A program made the position numbers and the translations under genes. Below are positions 38,715 to 47,359 of a stretch of DNA of 50,344 nt, one piece after another. Position 1 is the first letter of the stretch, and every line of letters starts with the position of its first letter. Origin of the DNA: Phycisphaeraceae bacterium (GTDB lineage Bacteria; Planctomycetota; Phycisphaerae; Phycisphaerales; Zrk34); the NCBI GenBank assembly GCA_028284925.1, contig JANQQT010000294.1:1-50344 (forward strand), read 5' to 3'. The notes under the pieces are model-generated. The model did not search any database, was not told the DNA's origin, and saw only the letters and a program-made list of their open reading frames with translations.

Positions 38715-39455
38715 ATGAAACACATCACCACACTTACCGTCATCGCAACCTTCACCTTCGCGACCGTGGCAGCACTGGCAGCCGACGATTCCAAAACCAA
38801 ATCCGACACGCCTAAACCCGCCGCCAAAAAGCCGGCGCCGGCTAAGCCCGCAAAAAAGAAAGCCAACCCTGACGCCTCGCTGGATGAACTCCTCAACATC
38901 CCCGGCAAGAAGAAACCCGGCCCCAACAAAAAACCGGATACCCCAAAAATCAACAAGCCCGACAAAGACATCAAAATCAAGGAAAACATCGGCGAAACCT
39001 TCTCCGAAGCCGTCAAGGAAATGAAAATTGCCGGCAACCGCCTCACCGATGACAAAGACACCGGACTCGACACCCAGCGCGTTCAGAAAAATGTCATCTC
39101 CAAACTCGATCAGCTCATCGACCAGTACCGCAAACAACAAAGTGGCGGAAAAGGCAAGCCTCAGTCCGGGCAGGATCAGGATACCGGCACGCAAGGTAGC
39201 CAAAGCAAAGGTTCGCAACCCGGCCCGGCCACAGGGCAGGGCACGGAAGCCGCTCAAAACGCCGGTTCAAGCGGCTCCGTCCAACACGGTGACAAGGGCG
39301 ATCGACCCGAAGCCACCGGAGAAGAGGAATGGGGCAATCTCCCGCCGCATATCCGAAAAGAGCTTCTCCAGGGAAGAACTTCAAAATTCTCCCAACTCTA
39401 CAAACGACTCACCGAAAAATACTACAAGCGCCTCGCCGACCTCAAAAAGAACTAA
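38715..39455 (+). CDS. Small secreted Lys/Pro/Gln-rich protein
   Basis: This 246-residue protein has a clear signal peptide (MKHITTLTVIATFTFATVAALA). A low-complexity Lys/Pro/Ala region (to about 85), a short helical domain (about 88-140) and a Gly/Ser/Gln-rich spacer follow. It ends in a conserved-looking tail, WGNLPPHIRKELLQG...YKRLTEKYYKRLADL. From memory, similar W-G-x-L-P-P tails occur in small proteins encoded beside planctomycete DUF4175-like genes; no function is known. The start ATG 38715 is chosen because it begins the signal peptide. It lies 65 nt after the DUF4175-like gene and 37 nt before the next one. Confidence 0.8.
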   Translation: MKHITTLTVIATFTFATVAALAADDSKTKSDTPKPAAKKPAPAKPAKKKANPDASLDELLNIPGKKKPGPNKKPDTPKINKPDKDIKIKENIGETFSEAVKEMKIAGNRLTDDKDTGLDTQRVQKNVISKLDQLIDQYRKQQSGGKGKPQSGQDQDTGTQGSQSKGSQPGPATGQGTEAAQNAGSSGSVQHGDKGDRPEATGEEEWGNLPPHIRKELLQGRTSKFSQLYKRLTEKYYKRLADLKKN

Positions 39456-39492
39456 CCGCATCGCTCCAAACATCAATAACTAAGGCATCAAC

Positions 39493-40557
39493 ATGAGCAA
39501 ACACTTCCCTCTGACAATCGCTCTGCTATTCGGCATCACCCTCGCATCCCTCCCCTCAGGGGCTTACGCGGCGCCCAAAGCCGGCGGCAAGCCAAAGGCC
39601 GGCGGCGCACAGGTCGACAAGAACTTCGTCGAGATCGTCCCCGGCATGAGGGAGAAAATACGCAAAGGCCTCGCATATCTCAAAAAACAACAGCAAGCCG
39701 ATGGTAGTTTCTCCAGATCTTCCTACGGCAGAAACGTCGGTATTACCTCCCTCGCGGCCCTCGCATTCATGTCAGATGGCAACCTCCCCCGTCGCGGAAA
39801 ATACGGAACCGTCGTCGACAAAGCGCTCAAATTCATCCTTAAAAACACCGACCCCACCGGCCTCATCGCCGCCGACGTCTCCTATGGCCCCATGTACGGC
39901 CACGGATTCGCCACACTCTTCCTCGCCGAAATATACGGCATGACCAATGACAAACGCGTCTACGACGCGCTCAAAAAAGCCGTCGACCTCATCGAACGAT
40001 GCCAGAACGATGAAGGCGGCTGGCGCTACCAACCCGTCAAACGCGAAGCCGATGTCTCCGTCACCATCTGTCAGGTCATGGCCCTCCGCGCCGCACGAAA
40101 CGCCGGCATCAAGGTCTCCAAAGCCACCATCAACAAAGCCGTCGAGTACGTCCGCCGCTGCCAGAATGGTGACGGTGGATTCCGCTACATGCTCCAATCC
40201 TCAGGCTCCAGTGCATTCCCCCGTTCCGCCGCCGGCGTCGCCACGCTCTTCTACGCAGGCATCTACAAAGACGACGCCGTCAAACGCGGCCTCGACTACA
40301 TGATGACCCATCTCCCCGGCTCCGGAAGATCCACCCCCCACTACCACTACGGCCACTACTACGCAGTCCAGGCCGCATACCTCGCCCCCGACAAAAAATA
40401 TTGGCAAAAATGGTTCCCCGCAATTCGCAAGGAACTACTCTCCCGACAAAACGCCGATGGTTCATGGGCCGGTAGCAACGGCATCACCTACGCCACCTCC
40501 ATGTCACTCATCGTCCTCCAAATCCCCAACCGCTACCTCCCGATCTTCCAGAAATAA
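39493..40557 (+). CDS. Secreted prenyltransferase/squalene-cyclase-fold repeat protein
   Basis: This 354-residue protein has a signal peptide (cut near SGAYA). It contains at least four QW-type repeats typical of the alpha6-alpha6 toroid of terpene cyclases and prenyltransferases: KKQQQADGSFS, RCQNDEGGWRY, RCQNGDGGFRY and SRQNADGSWAG. The acidic DxDD motif of squalene-hopene cyclases is not visible, and the protein is about half the length of a cyclase, so I do not call it an enzyme. Exported toroids of this type accompany planctomycete vWA/DUF4175 clusters. It sits inside a run of envelope genes, 37 nt after the previous one. A scaffold or carbohydrate-binding role is speculative. Confidence 0.85.
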   Translation: MSKHFPLTIALLFGITLASLPSGAYAAPKAGGKPKAGGAQVDKNFVEIVPGMREKIRKGLAYLKKQQQADGSFSRSSYGRNVGITSLAALAFMSDGNLPRRGKYGTVVDKALKFILKNTDPTGLIAADVSYGPMYGHGFATLFLAEIYGMTNDKRVYDALKKAVDLIERCQNDEGGWRYQPVKREADVSVTICQVMALRAARNAGIKVSKATINKAVEYVRRCQNGDGGFRYMLQSSGSSAFPRSAAGVATLFYAGIYKDDAVKRGLDYMMTHLPGSGRSTPHYHYGHYYAVQAAYLAPDKKYWQKWFPAIRKELLSRQNADGSWAGSNGITYATSMSLIVLQIPNRYLPIFQK

Positions 40558-40628
40558 CGCCATCCCGCGTCACACCCACAGGACGTGATCCACGCAGCCA
40601 TGACCCCGAACCACCGAGGATGAAATCG

Positions 40629-42266
40629 ATGTCAGTTCAACCCAACGCAAAAAAACACCTCCTTCCTCTCCTCGCCATCACCGTCGGCCTCTTTTCCACC
40701 CCAACCTTCGCCGTCCAGAATGCCGAACTGCTCAACAACAATCTCCAGATGCAAAAGATCCGCTTCGTTCGACTCGCCGGTTCAAGAATCACCTACTTCG
40801 ATTCCGAACGCCGCCTCCGCTCCGCATCACTCGACAACTTTGTCCTCATTCGCCTCGAAAAACCCCAACCCCAGGACCCCAACAAATTCGACCCCCTCGC
40901 CCCCATCCCTCCCGATAAACCAAACAACAAACAAGCCAAACCGGCCGAAGCAGCCCAACGCCCTCCCCTCCTCGACGGAGCCCCCGCACGAAAACAAGAT
41001 GCCAAAAAACTCGACACCAAAATCATCCAACGCCCCGATGGAATCATCATCAGGAACAAAAACGTCGTCATCAAAGCCGCAAACATCGAGATCATTCCCC
41101 GGGACGCCCCCGCAAAACCAAAACCCAACGCAAACAACCCCGCAATTAACACAACCAAGCCTCCCCCCACCACTTCCGCCCCCCCACCCATCGGAACCCT
41201 CCGCCTCTCCAACGGCCACATCTTCAAAGGCTACTTCGCCGGCATCTCCAAAGACGGTAACCTCCAATGGAAAACACCTCACTTCGGCACACTCTCCTTC
41301 TCACTCGACGACATTTCCACCTTCGATAAATACCCCGTATCCATTTCATCCAGGCGCCCCCCCAAAACATCAAAGCCCAACGCCAAAAACCCCATACCCG
41401 AGCTCGGCATCGCCCCACCTCAAGCTGCCCAGGTCCTGCGCGCCAGGCTCCTCCCCAACGATAAACCCGCCGCCGCAAAACCCCTCAAACCCACAACAAC
41501 CAAAAAGACCAAACCCGCTCCCAAATTCACTCCCCCCCGGATCAACCCCGATGATGTCGAATCCGATACCATCATCCTCTACAACGGCGACCGCCTCGAG
41601 GGCTTCGTCGACGCAATGACAGCCAAACACCTCGCCCTCGAAGTAAACAACCAAATCGTCAAACTCGCATGGTCCCGCGTCGGTCTCGTTGTCCTCGCCA
41701 ATCCCATCAAGGAAACACCCGGCAACTGGGTCCGCCTCCGTGACCAATCCAAAGTCAAAGTCGACGAACTCGTCCTCGATGGCCGCCTCACCACCGGCAA
41801 ACTCCTCAATTCAAAACCCGTCCAACTCGACACCACCCTCATCGCCGGCGTCGACTTCGCCGTCAAGCACCGACTCATCCGACTCAACCAACTCCAACCC
41901 AAAATCATCTCCGGTGGCAACGCATTCGGCGTCCCCTTCAAACCCCAAGCCAAAGGCCCCCACCTCCACATCCACGCCCCCATGAAACTCCAGTACCGAC
42001 TCCCAACCGGAACCCTCCGCATCGCCGCCAACGCCTACATCGAACCCTCCGATCTCGATTGGGCCGACATGATCCTCAACATCGCCGATGGCAAAGGCCC
42101 CATCATCAAAAAACAACTCAACGCCGAAACCCCCTCATTGGACATCAACCTCGCCCCCCGCGACCAAACCCTCATCATCGACCTCGACGACGCCGTCAAT
42201 GGCCCCGTCCGCGACCGCCTCCAACTCAAAAACGCTATCCTCCTCGTCGAACGCCAAAAAAAATAG
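40629..42266 (+). CDS. Secreted protein with repeated beta modules
   Basis: This roughly 545-residue protein of unknown function has a signal peptide (LLPLLAITVGLFSTPTFA). Four similar short beta modules are separated by Pro/Lys/Asn-rich linkers; examples are IRFVRLAGSRITYFDSERRL, LSNGHIFKGYFAGISKDGNL and LYNGDRLEGFVDAMTAKHLA. Each reads like a small SH3-type barrel built on a 'label-function-strand' pattern. The C-terminal 130 residues form another beta domain. The ATG at 40629 is preferred because GAGG lies 9 nt upstream; the ATG at 40620 would touch the ribosome site. It is the last gene of the run starting at 34966. Confidence 0.78.
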   Translation: MSVQPNAKKHLLPLLAITVGLFSTPTFAVQNAELLNNNLQMQKIRFVRLAGSRITYFDSERRLRSASLDNFVLIRLEKPQPQDPNKFDPLAPIPPDKPNNKQAKPAEAAQRPPLLDGAPARKQDAKKLDTKIIQRPDGIIIRNKNVVIKAANIEIIPRDAPAKPKPNANNPAINTTKPPPTTSAPPPIGTLRLSNGHIFKGYFAGISKDGNLQWKTPHFGTLSFSLDDISTFDKYPVSISSRRPPKTSKPNAKNPIPELGIAPPQAAQVLRARLLPNDKPAAAKPLKPTTTKKTKPAPKFTPPRINPDDVESDTIILYNGDRLEGFVDAMTAKHLALEVNNQIVKLAWSRVGLVVLANPIKETPGNWVRLRDQSKVKVDELVLDGRLTTGKLLNSKPVQLDTTLIAGVDFAVKHRLIRLNQLQPKIISGGNAFGVPFKPQAKGPHLHIHAPMKLQYRLPTGTLRIAANAYIEPSDLDWADMILNIADGKGPIIKKQLNAETPSLDINLAPRDQTLIIDLDDAVNGPVRDRLQLKNAILLVERQKK

Positions 42267-42292
42267 CCATCCCCCTCACCACAGCCCCTATA

Positions 42293-42321
42293 TTAGAATT
42301 CCCCCATACTTCCGCTATAAT
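42293..42321 (+). promoter_or_regulatory. Promoter of the L31 gene
   Basis: A perfect -10 TATAAT (42316-42321) lies 17 nt after a weak -35 TTAGAA (42293-42298) and 47 nt before the L31 start codon. No ribosomal-protein autoregulatory structure was noticed in the leader. Confidence 0.55.
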
Positions 42322-42368
42322 TCCCGCCTAACCAGGACCACAACACCGCAAAAACACAGGATCTCGTC

Positions 42369-42635
42369 ATGAAAAAGGACATCCACCCCGATTATCACTT
42401 CGTCGTCTTCGAAGACCACGCCGCCGATTTCCGCTTCCTCACACGCTCCACCGCAACCTCCAAGCAAACCATCAAATGGGAAGACGGCAACGAGTACCCC
42501 CTCATCCGTGTCGAAATCTCCTCCGCCTCACACCCCTACTACACCGGCAAGCAGAAATTCGTCGACTCCGCCGGCCGCGTCGAGAAGTTCCAGAAACGCT
42601 TCGGAGGCAACTACTTCTCCGCCCCAAAAAAATAG
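42369..42635 (+). CDS. rpmE2: 50S ribosomal protein L31, type B
   Basis: This 88-residue ribosomal protein has the L31 signature ([47 protein letters not shown]). It is the zinc-free B type: the Cys residues of the A type are absent and the chain has the usual B-type insertion. It sits in its own unit with a promoter before it and an intrinsic terminator after it. In many bacteria the B type is used under zinc limitation; no Zur box was recognised here, so it may simply be the only copy. Confidence 0.96.
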   Translation: MKKDIHPDYHFVVFEDHAADFRFLTRSTATSKQTIKWEDGNEYPLIRVEISSASHPYYTGKQKFVDSAGRVEKFQKRFGGNYFSAPKK

Positions 42636-42658
42636 CTTTATAAAAAAACATCCATCAA

Positions 42659-42687
42659 CCGTGCGTGCCCGTTCACGCACGGTTTTT
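42659..42687 (+). terminator. Intrinsic terminator of the L31 gene
   Basis: A perfect 9-bp stem CCGTGCGTG/CACGCACGG with a 6-nt loop is followed directly by five T (42683-42687). It begins 23 nt after the L31 stop codon. The release factor start lies 83 nt beyond. Confidence 0.92.
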
Positions 42688-42769
42688 CATTGCACACATC
42701 ACCCCCAATACCCCACCACCCAAACTCGCGCCATTCACACCACCCAAACCCAACTCAATCACCACCACC

Positions 42770-43846
42770 ATGTCCGACGCCCCCCTCCTCAACCGCCTCG
42801 ACCAGATCCTCGACCAGTTGCACCAATACGACCGGCAACTCGCCGACCCCGCCATCGCCGCAGACCACACCCAAATCACCAAAATCAGTCAGAAACGCGC
42901 CGCCATCCTCCCCCTCACCACCCTCTACCAACAATACAAGGACCTCACCACCGAAGCCGCCGACCTCAAAACCATCCTCGACACCGAATCCGACCCCGAA
43001 CTCCTCGAACTCGCCCGCGCCGAACACCCCCAACTCACCCGGCAAGCCGCCGACCTCCTCGAGGATATCAAAGGCGAACTCGTCACCTCCGATGACAAAG
43101 CCGTCAACTCCGTCATCCTCGAACTCCGCGCAGGCGTAGGTGGCGACGAAGCCGCCATCTTCGCCAACGACCTCCTCCAAATGTACCAACGATACGCCGC
43201 CGCACAAAACTGGAAGTGGAACCCCATGGAATTCCACGCCTCCGACATGGGCGGCTGCAAATCCGCCGTCATCAACATCAAAGGCGAAAACGTCTGGCAA
43301 CACCTCGGCTACGAAGGCGGAACCCATTGCGTCAAACGCGTACCCCAAACCGAATCCCAGGGACGCATCCACACCTCCACCGCCACCGTCGCCGTCCTCC
43401 CCGAACCCCAACAGGTCGACATCGAAATCAAGGATGAAGATGTCAAGGTAGACATCACCACCTCCCAGGGCCCAGGCGGACAAAACGTCAACAAAGTCGC
43501 CACAGCCGTCAAACTCCTCCACATCCCCACCGGCATCGAAGTCCGCATGCAGGACACCAAAAGCCAGCACCAGAACCGCCAACTCGCCTGGCAACTCCTC
43601 CGCGCCAGACTCTACGAACACCACCAGAAACAGGTCAACGCCGAACGCGCCGAACAACGCTCCACCATGATCGGCACGGGCGAACGCGGCGAACGCATCC
43701 GGACCTACCGCTTCAAAGACAACCTCGCCGTCGACCACCGCCTCAACCAATCCTTCAACCTCCAGGAAATCCTCACCGGCTCCCTCTCCCCCCTCATCAC
43801 CGCCCTAATCGAACAAGACAAAACCCAACGCCTCGCCAACATCTAA
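42770..43846 (+). CDS. prfA: Peptide chain release factor 1
   Basis: This 358-residue RF1 ends translation at UAA and UAG. The catalytic GGQ lies in SQGPGGQNVNK. The codon-reading tripeptide is P-Q-T (RVPQTESQGRIHTS), which identifies RF1 rather than RF2 (SPF), and there is no RF2-type frameshift. The ATG at 42770 gives normal family length. Longer in-frame readings reach back into the L31 terminator and are rejected. No Shine-Dalgarno is visible before the ATG. The usual partner prmC, which methylates GGQ, does not follow; the next gene is convergent and belongs to the island. Confidence 0.96.
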   Translation: MSDAPLLNRLDQILDQLHQYDRQLADPAIAADHTQITKISQKRAAILPLTTLYQQYKDLTTEAADLKTILDTESDPELLELARAEHPQLTRQAADLLEDIKGELVTSDDKAVNSVILELRAGVGGDEAAIFANDLLQMYQRYAAAQNWKWNPMEFHASDMGGCKSAVINIKGENVWQHLGYEGGTHCVKRVPQTESQGRIHTSTATVAVLPEPQQVDIEIKDEDVKVDITTSQGPGGQNVNKVATAVKLLHIPTGIEVRMQDTKSQHQNRQLAWQLLRARLYEHHQKQVNAERAEQRSTMIGTGERGERIRTYRFKDNLAVDHRLNQSFNLQEILTGSLSPLITALIEQDKTQRLANI

Positions 43847-43896
43847 CCCTCATCATTCGATCAACTCAAATATATGCCCAAAGCAAAGGTGTTGGG

Positions 43897-44628
43897 TCAA
43901 GCCGCACCAAGCCATCCCTGAAATTCCTCCCCAAGTAAATCAAGTAGCTGATCACAATTGAGACCTGCAATATCGAACGTCTGCCGCAACTGTCTGATTC
44001 GTATGGGAAGTCTATTTCGTAAATCCCCCTTCTTTTCCTTCTTCGGAAGAATTCCACGCTTCGCTTTTCCTTCAGATTCATCGAAGTAGAGCCTGTCAAT
44101 CGCCTCTCGTATGGCAGGTAATCGAATCAGATAAAGACGCCCCATTGTCTGTTCAACCAGATCTCCGTGCTTCGAAAGAACAGCATTCAAGAAAATACGA
44201 TTATAATCAGGCATAGCTTTGGCGATCAGATACGGAGTAGCAAGTAGGTGCCTGTACCTTCGCTTTGAATTGTATGGATCAAGAATATAGTGTGGGTCCG
44301 CTACTGGCTTCCGTTTTCCGTCGGAATTTGGCGGACATAGATCGTCAAAATAATACAGGGCCAGCCAATTCCATAACCCACTATCATTCATCGTGTCCGG
44401 GCTATCGAGTGATTCCAATCTTGGAACAAGAAAGTTTGCCGCATCTCGCTTGGTCGCGAAGCCGGGTCGGTCTACGGCAGGAGCACCTGCGATCTTTACT
44501 GATGTCTCTTTGTTGTCGAGCAGGTATTCGGGCACAGGCAGTGTGTTGTCCGATCGAAGATCTGCAAGGTACTCACGGAATCGATCAATCCCATTATTGT
44601 TAAGTCTTCGCACCTTCATACTCATCAT
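43897..44628 (-). CDS. Uncharacterised island protein, DUF6339-like
   Basis: This 243-residue protein is the last gene of the island. Its centre reads LWNWLALYYFDDLCPP, then RRYRHLLATPYLIAKAM, LVEQTMGRLYLI and a Leu-rich C-terminus. From memory this pattern matches DUF6339, a family found near phage-defence and modification genes whose activity is unknown. I see no nuclease motif and no membrane helix. The ATG overlaps the previous stop as ATGA, and AGGAGG lies 4 nt upstream (a second ATG follows at once), so it is translationally coupled to the 258-residue protein. Confidence 0.75.
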   Translation of the reverse strand: MMSMKVRRLNNNGIDRFREYLADLRSDNTLPVPEYLLDNKETSVKIAGAPAVDRPGFATKRDAANFLVPRLESLDSPDTMNDSGLWNWLALYYFDDLCPPNSDGKRKPVADPHYILDPYNSKRRYRHLLATPYLIAKAMPDYNRIFLNAVLSKHGDLVEQTMGRLYLIRLPAIREAIDRLYFDESEGKAKRGILPKKEKKGDLRNRLPIRIRQLRQTFDIAGLNCDQLLDLLGEEFQGWLGAA

Positions 44629-45401
44629 TGCACCTCCTCAACTTCCAAGTTCGTGAATTTGTCACGGATACGATGCTTCTTACAAAATGAGTCGGCTATG
44701 TTTTCAATCCATTCGTCCCAAGCATCACTGCATTCGCTGAATTCTCCTTGGACGGGACGCTCCTTATCCGAGTGCCAGTGGATACCCCACTTAAGCCATT
44801 GGGCGCGCCAATCACTTGAGTCCCCATCAGGATCATCCCAGTCTTCATGAACGAGAATGCGATTGAAGATTTGCCTAATCGCTGCTGGATATACAAGCGA
44901 GAATATTTTCCGATCTTCTTTGATCAGATTCATGATATCGGGTATGCGACTGTTCACCTCTAGATAAGGACGCTCATGTGTAAAGTTCAATTTCCAAACC
45001 TGATCGCCAAGGTCGATCGGATTTACAGGCAGAATCGACTGCTGCCCCGCCTGGTCATCTTCATCGCCAACTGGCTTAATATTTTTTGAGACACCCAGCA
45101 GTCGTCCGACCTTGTCCGTCTCGTCAACTACTTTGAAAGTGAATGCAACGACCTCCGGAGATACCCCTGAAAGTAATCGACTAGATGCATCGGGGTTCGG
45201 TGTACCCACAGTCCCGTAAGAATAGCGTGAGACTTCAAGCGATCCGCTGGAAAATGCTTCAACATAAACCGCCCCGGAGGCAGGCATTCCAAAATCATCT
45301 AGTTGCCAAGTCACCTCGAATTTGTTGTCGTCATTGATCTGGATTCGTATCGCTTTTTGAGGCAATTTCTTGCGACCTGTATAGTTGTATCGCTTTATCA
45401 T
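44625..45401 (-). CDS. Uncharacterised island protein, 258 aa
   Basis: I do not recognise this protein. The N-terminal 90 residues look beta-rich (RIQINDDNKFEVTWQLDDFG, VYVEAFSSGSLEV). The C-terminal half is helical, acidic and rich in Trp and Asp (DWRAQWLKWGIHWHSD). No membrane helix or known catalytic motif was seen. Both ends overlap neighbouring genes by 4 nt (ATGA), and GGAGG lies 7 nt before its ATG, so it is made together with the GHKL ATPase and is probably its partner. Confidence 0.75.
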   Translation of the reverse strand: MIKRYNYTGRKKLPQKAIRIQINDDNKFEVTWQLDDFGMPASGAVYVEAFSSGSLEVSRYSYGTVGTPNPDASSRLLSGVSPEVVAFTFKVVDETDKVGRLLGVSKNIKPVGDEDDQAGQQSILPVNPIDLGDQVWKLNFTHERPYLEVNSRIPDIMNLIKEDRKIFSLVYPAAIRQIFNRILVHEDWDDPDGDSSDWRAQWLKWGIHWHSDKERPVQGEFSECSDAWDEWIENIADSFCKKHRIRDKFTNLEVEEVQ

Positions 45402-47344
45402 TCACTGGCCTCCTCAGCAACTGCCTTAACAATAACATCACGGTTTGTATCAAAACCCGTAACCTGAAGATCAAAGTCAGGCGCCTGGGGGAGGATAACC
45501 AAGCGGTTGCCCGATCGTTTTTCAAAACTCAACCCTCTATGACTGAATTTCAATGGGTCTGTCTTGCCTTCATCAAACTTAAAGTCAAACGGACTCCACA
45601 GACCGAAGGGGTTTCCATCGGGAATGTCATAGGCGACACGAACAACAATCCGGGACGGTGTTCGGCCATCACTCCCTGTACCTGCAATACGAAACCCATC
45701 CCTACAGTCCGGCATAGTGAACATGGGAGGACTCGGTTCCGGATCAGGCTCAGGCGGAGGCGGCGGATCCACAGAGCGTCTTTTCTTCTTACGTTTTTTA
45801 GCACCTTTGGATTTAGGATCTTCGATTGAGAAAATATCCTGCAACCAGTCCTCGTCTAACCCTTCTGGAGGTGGCGCAAGAATGGTGAGCAACTTGGCAA
45901 TACTGTTGCGAACAAACGTGACTCGTCGCTTCCATTTATCGTACGTTTCATCGGGACGAGCCTCACCAGTTCCCCATTCAGTATGGGCTGGTCCTTCGGC
46001 ATCACCGAGCAATGCAGAAAGCGTTTTATCCTCTACAACGAGCAGCCCTCGAATGCCACGAATACCGGCTAATGTCGAAATCTTAGATATCGTCATCCCT
46101 TCGCGCACAAAGTGATCATCGCTGCGAGTAAGATCGGAATCACGTTCAATAAAGACATCGAAATAAGTCTCTTCGACAACCTTGCCTTTCTTTAATACCG
46201 TCATCGGTACTCGTAGCGCAATTCGTTCGCCATTGTCAAATATTCTTTGCAAATCGCTCAGAACGGATGGATCAAATTGATGCTCACCCCAAGTTGGTAC
46301 TTTATCGCCGCTTGGTTCATTGAGCCGAAACATAGTATTTGTACTCTGTCGCTCAATCGCCCAGTCAGCTAGACTGAATGGCGGAGGAGCATGCTTTTTG
46401 TCTTTTGGGCTCCCACTCCACTCAAGTTTATTTGCTACATCTCGTATGGTTTCCGCAGTAACCTCTGTTGAATCAATATCAGGCCCACTAACCGCGACGA
46501 CGAGGTCGCCACGCTGAATCGGATAGAAGAAGTGAACAATAACCGTTCGCAGTATCTCAAGCGAACGGATTCGCTCAAAAGGATATGGAACGACAATCGA
46601 CAGCCCGCTCTCGTCTCCACGATCCAAACGGAAGACTTTTGAGAAGGAAGCGATTATATCAGTATCTTCAATGGGCATCTGCAGCTCGTCGCTCCTATGC
46701 GGATCACAGTAAAACCCTTCGGGTACAAATGTTTTGCCATCAATGGCATGCATTCGAGTAATCGCTTGCCCCATGAGCGCATGCTTCCCGTCAGAACTTC
46801 TTTGTGTCAAACCAAAAAGTGTATTGATGCGAGAAGTAGAGGGGAACACTGTTTTTCCAAGCCCCCAGCGTCCTCGATCCGTCCCCCCTTTGCCCGACCG
46901 ACCAACATTTCTCCAAAACCAGTAAAAATCGTGATGTTCACCATCATCAGGAGCGTCAATACCGTTAAACGAATAATCTCCACAAAGGCCGCGAGTTCCA
47001 AAGTCTTCAATTGTCAAAAATGGCATATTTGGCACGCCAGCATTCTTATTCACAAGAGTATTCCCAAGTGAATCCAGATGCTCTATCAACCCTCTCAAGT
47101 AGGGCTCAGCATCCCCACTAGGAACAATCTCTTCGTTTTTGCTGATAGCAAACGTGACGCGCACTGGGCCATCATGAGTGTCGTCACGAGCATCCAATGA
47201 ATTCTGTATCGTTTCACGCACAAGCGCATCGGTACGACCATACACCTCCTCTGAATCCTCTTCCCCGGTAAAAAACTCGGCTTCAATAGGATTCCGGTTC
47301 ATCGCTTTCGGCGAGTGTTCTTCAAAAGTCCATGGTTTAGACAT
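45398..47344 (-). CDS. GHKL (Bergerat-fold) ATPase of restriction-associated type
   Basis: This 648-residue protein has an N-terminal Bergerat ATP site: N-box E44-T-I-Q-N48-S-x-D-A (RETIQNSLDARDD), G1 box D114-F-G-T-R-G, and G2 box GRWGLGKT (158-165). A second alpha/beta domain resembles the transducer domain of MutL/Hsp90-type proteins. A Lys-rich stretch and a Pro/Glu/Asp linker (about 520-550) then lead to a C-terminal beta-rich domain (about 550-648). There is no histidine-kinase phosphoacceptor helix. MutL/MORC-like GHKL ATPases encoded with Dcm methylases and Vsr-like nucleases in predicted restriction systems were described by Iyer, Abhiman and Aravind, and this gene fits that setting. 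The ATG at 47344 has GGAGG 7 nt upstream; the gene begins 15 nt after the winged-helix gene. Confidence 0.82.
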   Translation of the reverse strand: MSKPWTFEEHSPKAMNRNPIEAEFFTGEEDSEEVYGRTDALVRETIQNSLDARDDTHDGPVRVTFAISKNEEIVPSGDAEPYLRGLIEHLDSLGNTLVNKNAGVPNMPFLTIEDFGTRGLCGDYSFNGIDAPDDGEHHDFYWFWRNVGRSGKGGTDRGRWGLGKTVFPSTSRINTLFGLTQRSSDGKHALMGQAITRMHAIDGKTFVPEGFYCDPHRSDELQMPIEDTDIIASFSKVFRLDRGDESGLSIVVPYPFERIRSLEILRTVIVHFFYPIQRGDLVVAVSGPDIDSTEVTAETIRDVANKLEWSGSPKDKKHAPPPFSLADWAIERQSTNTMFRLNEPSGDKVPTWGEHQFDPSVLSDLQRIFDNGERIALRVPMTVLKKGKVVEETYFDVFIERDSDLTRSDDHFVREGMTISKISTLAGIRGIRGLLVVEDKTLSALLGDAEGPAHTEWGTGEARPDETYDKWKRRVTFVRNSIAKLLTILAPPPEGLDEDWLQDIFSIEDPKSKGAKKRKKKRRSVDPPPPPEPDPEPSPPMFTMPDCRDGFRIAGTGSDGRTPSRIVVRVAYDIPDGNPFGLWSPFDFKFDEGKTDPLKFSHRGLSFEKRSGNRLVILPQAPDFDLQVTGFDTNRDVIVKAVAEEASE

Positions 47345-47359
47345 CGCGGCGCCTCCAGA

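Noticed and set aside
42665..42769. An extended N-terminus for release factor 1
   Set aside because: It would begin with a GTG inside the L31 terminator stem and add 35 residues not found in RF1.
42755..43750. A 331-codon minus-strand open frame opposite prfA
   Set aside because: Val/Gly/Asp-rich mirror of RF1 codons, with no start signal or recognisable domain; prfA is certain.
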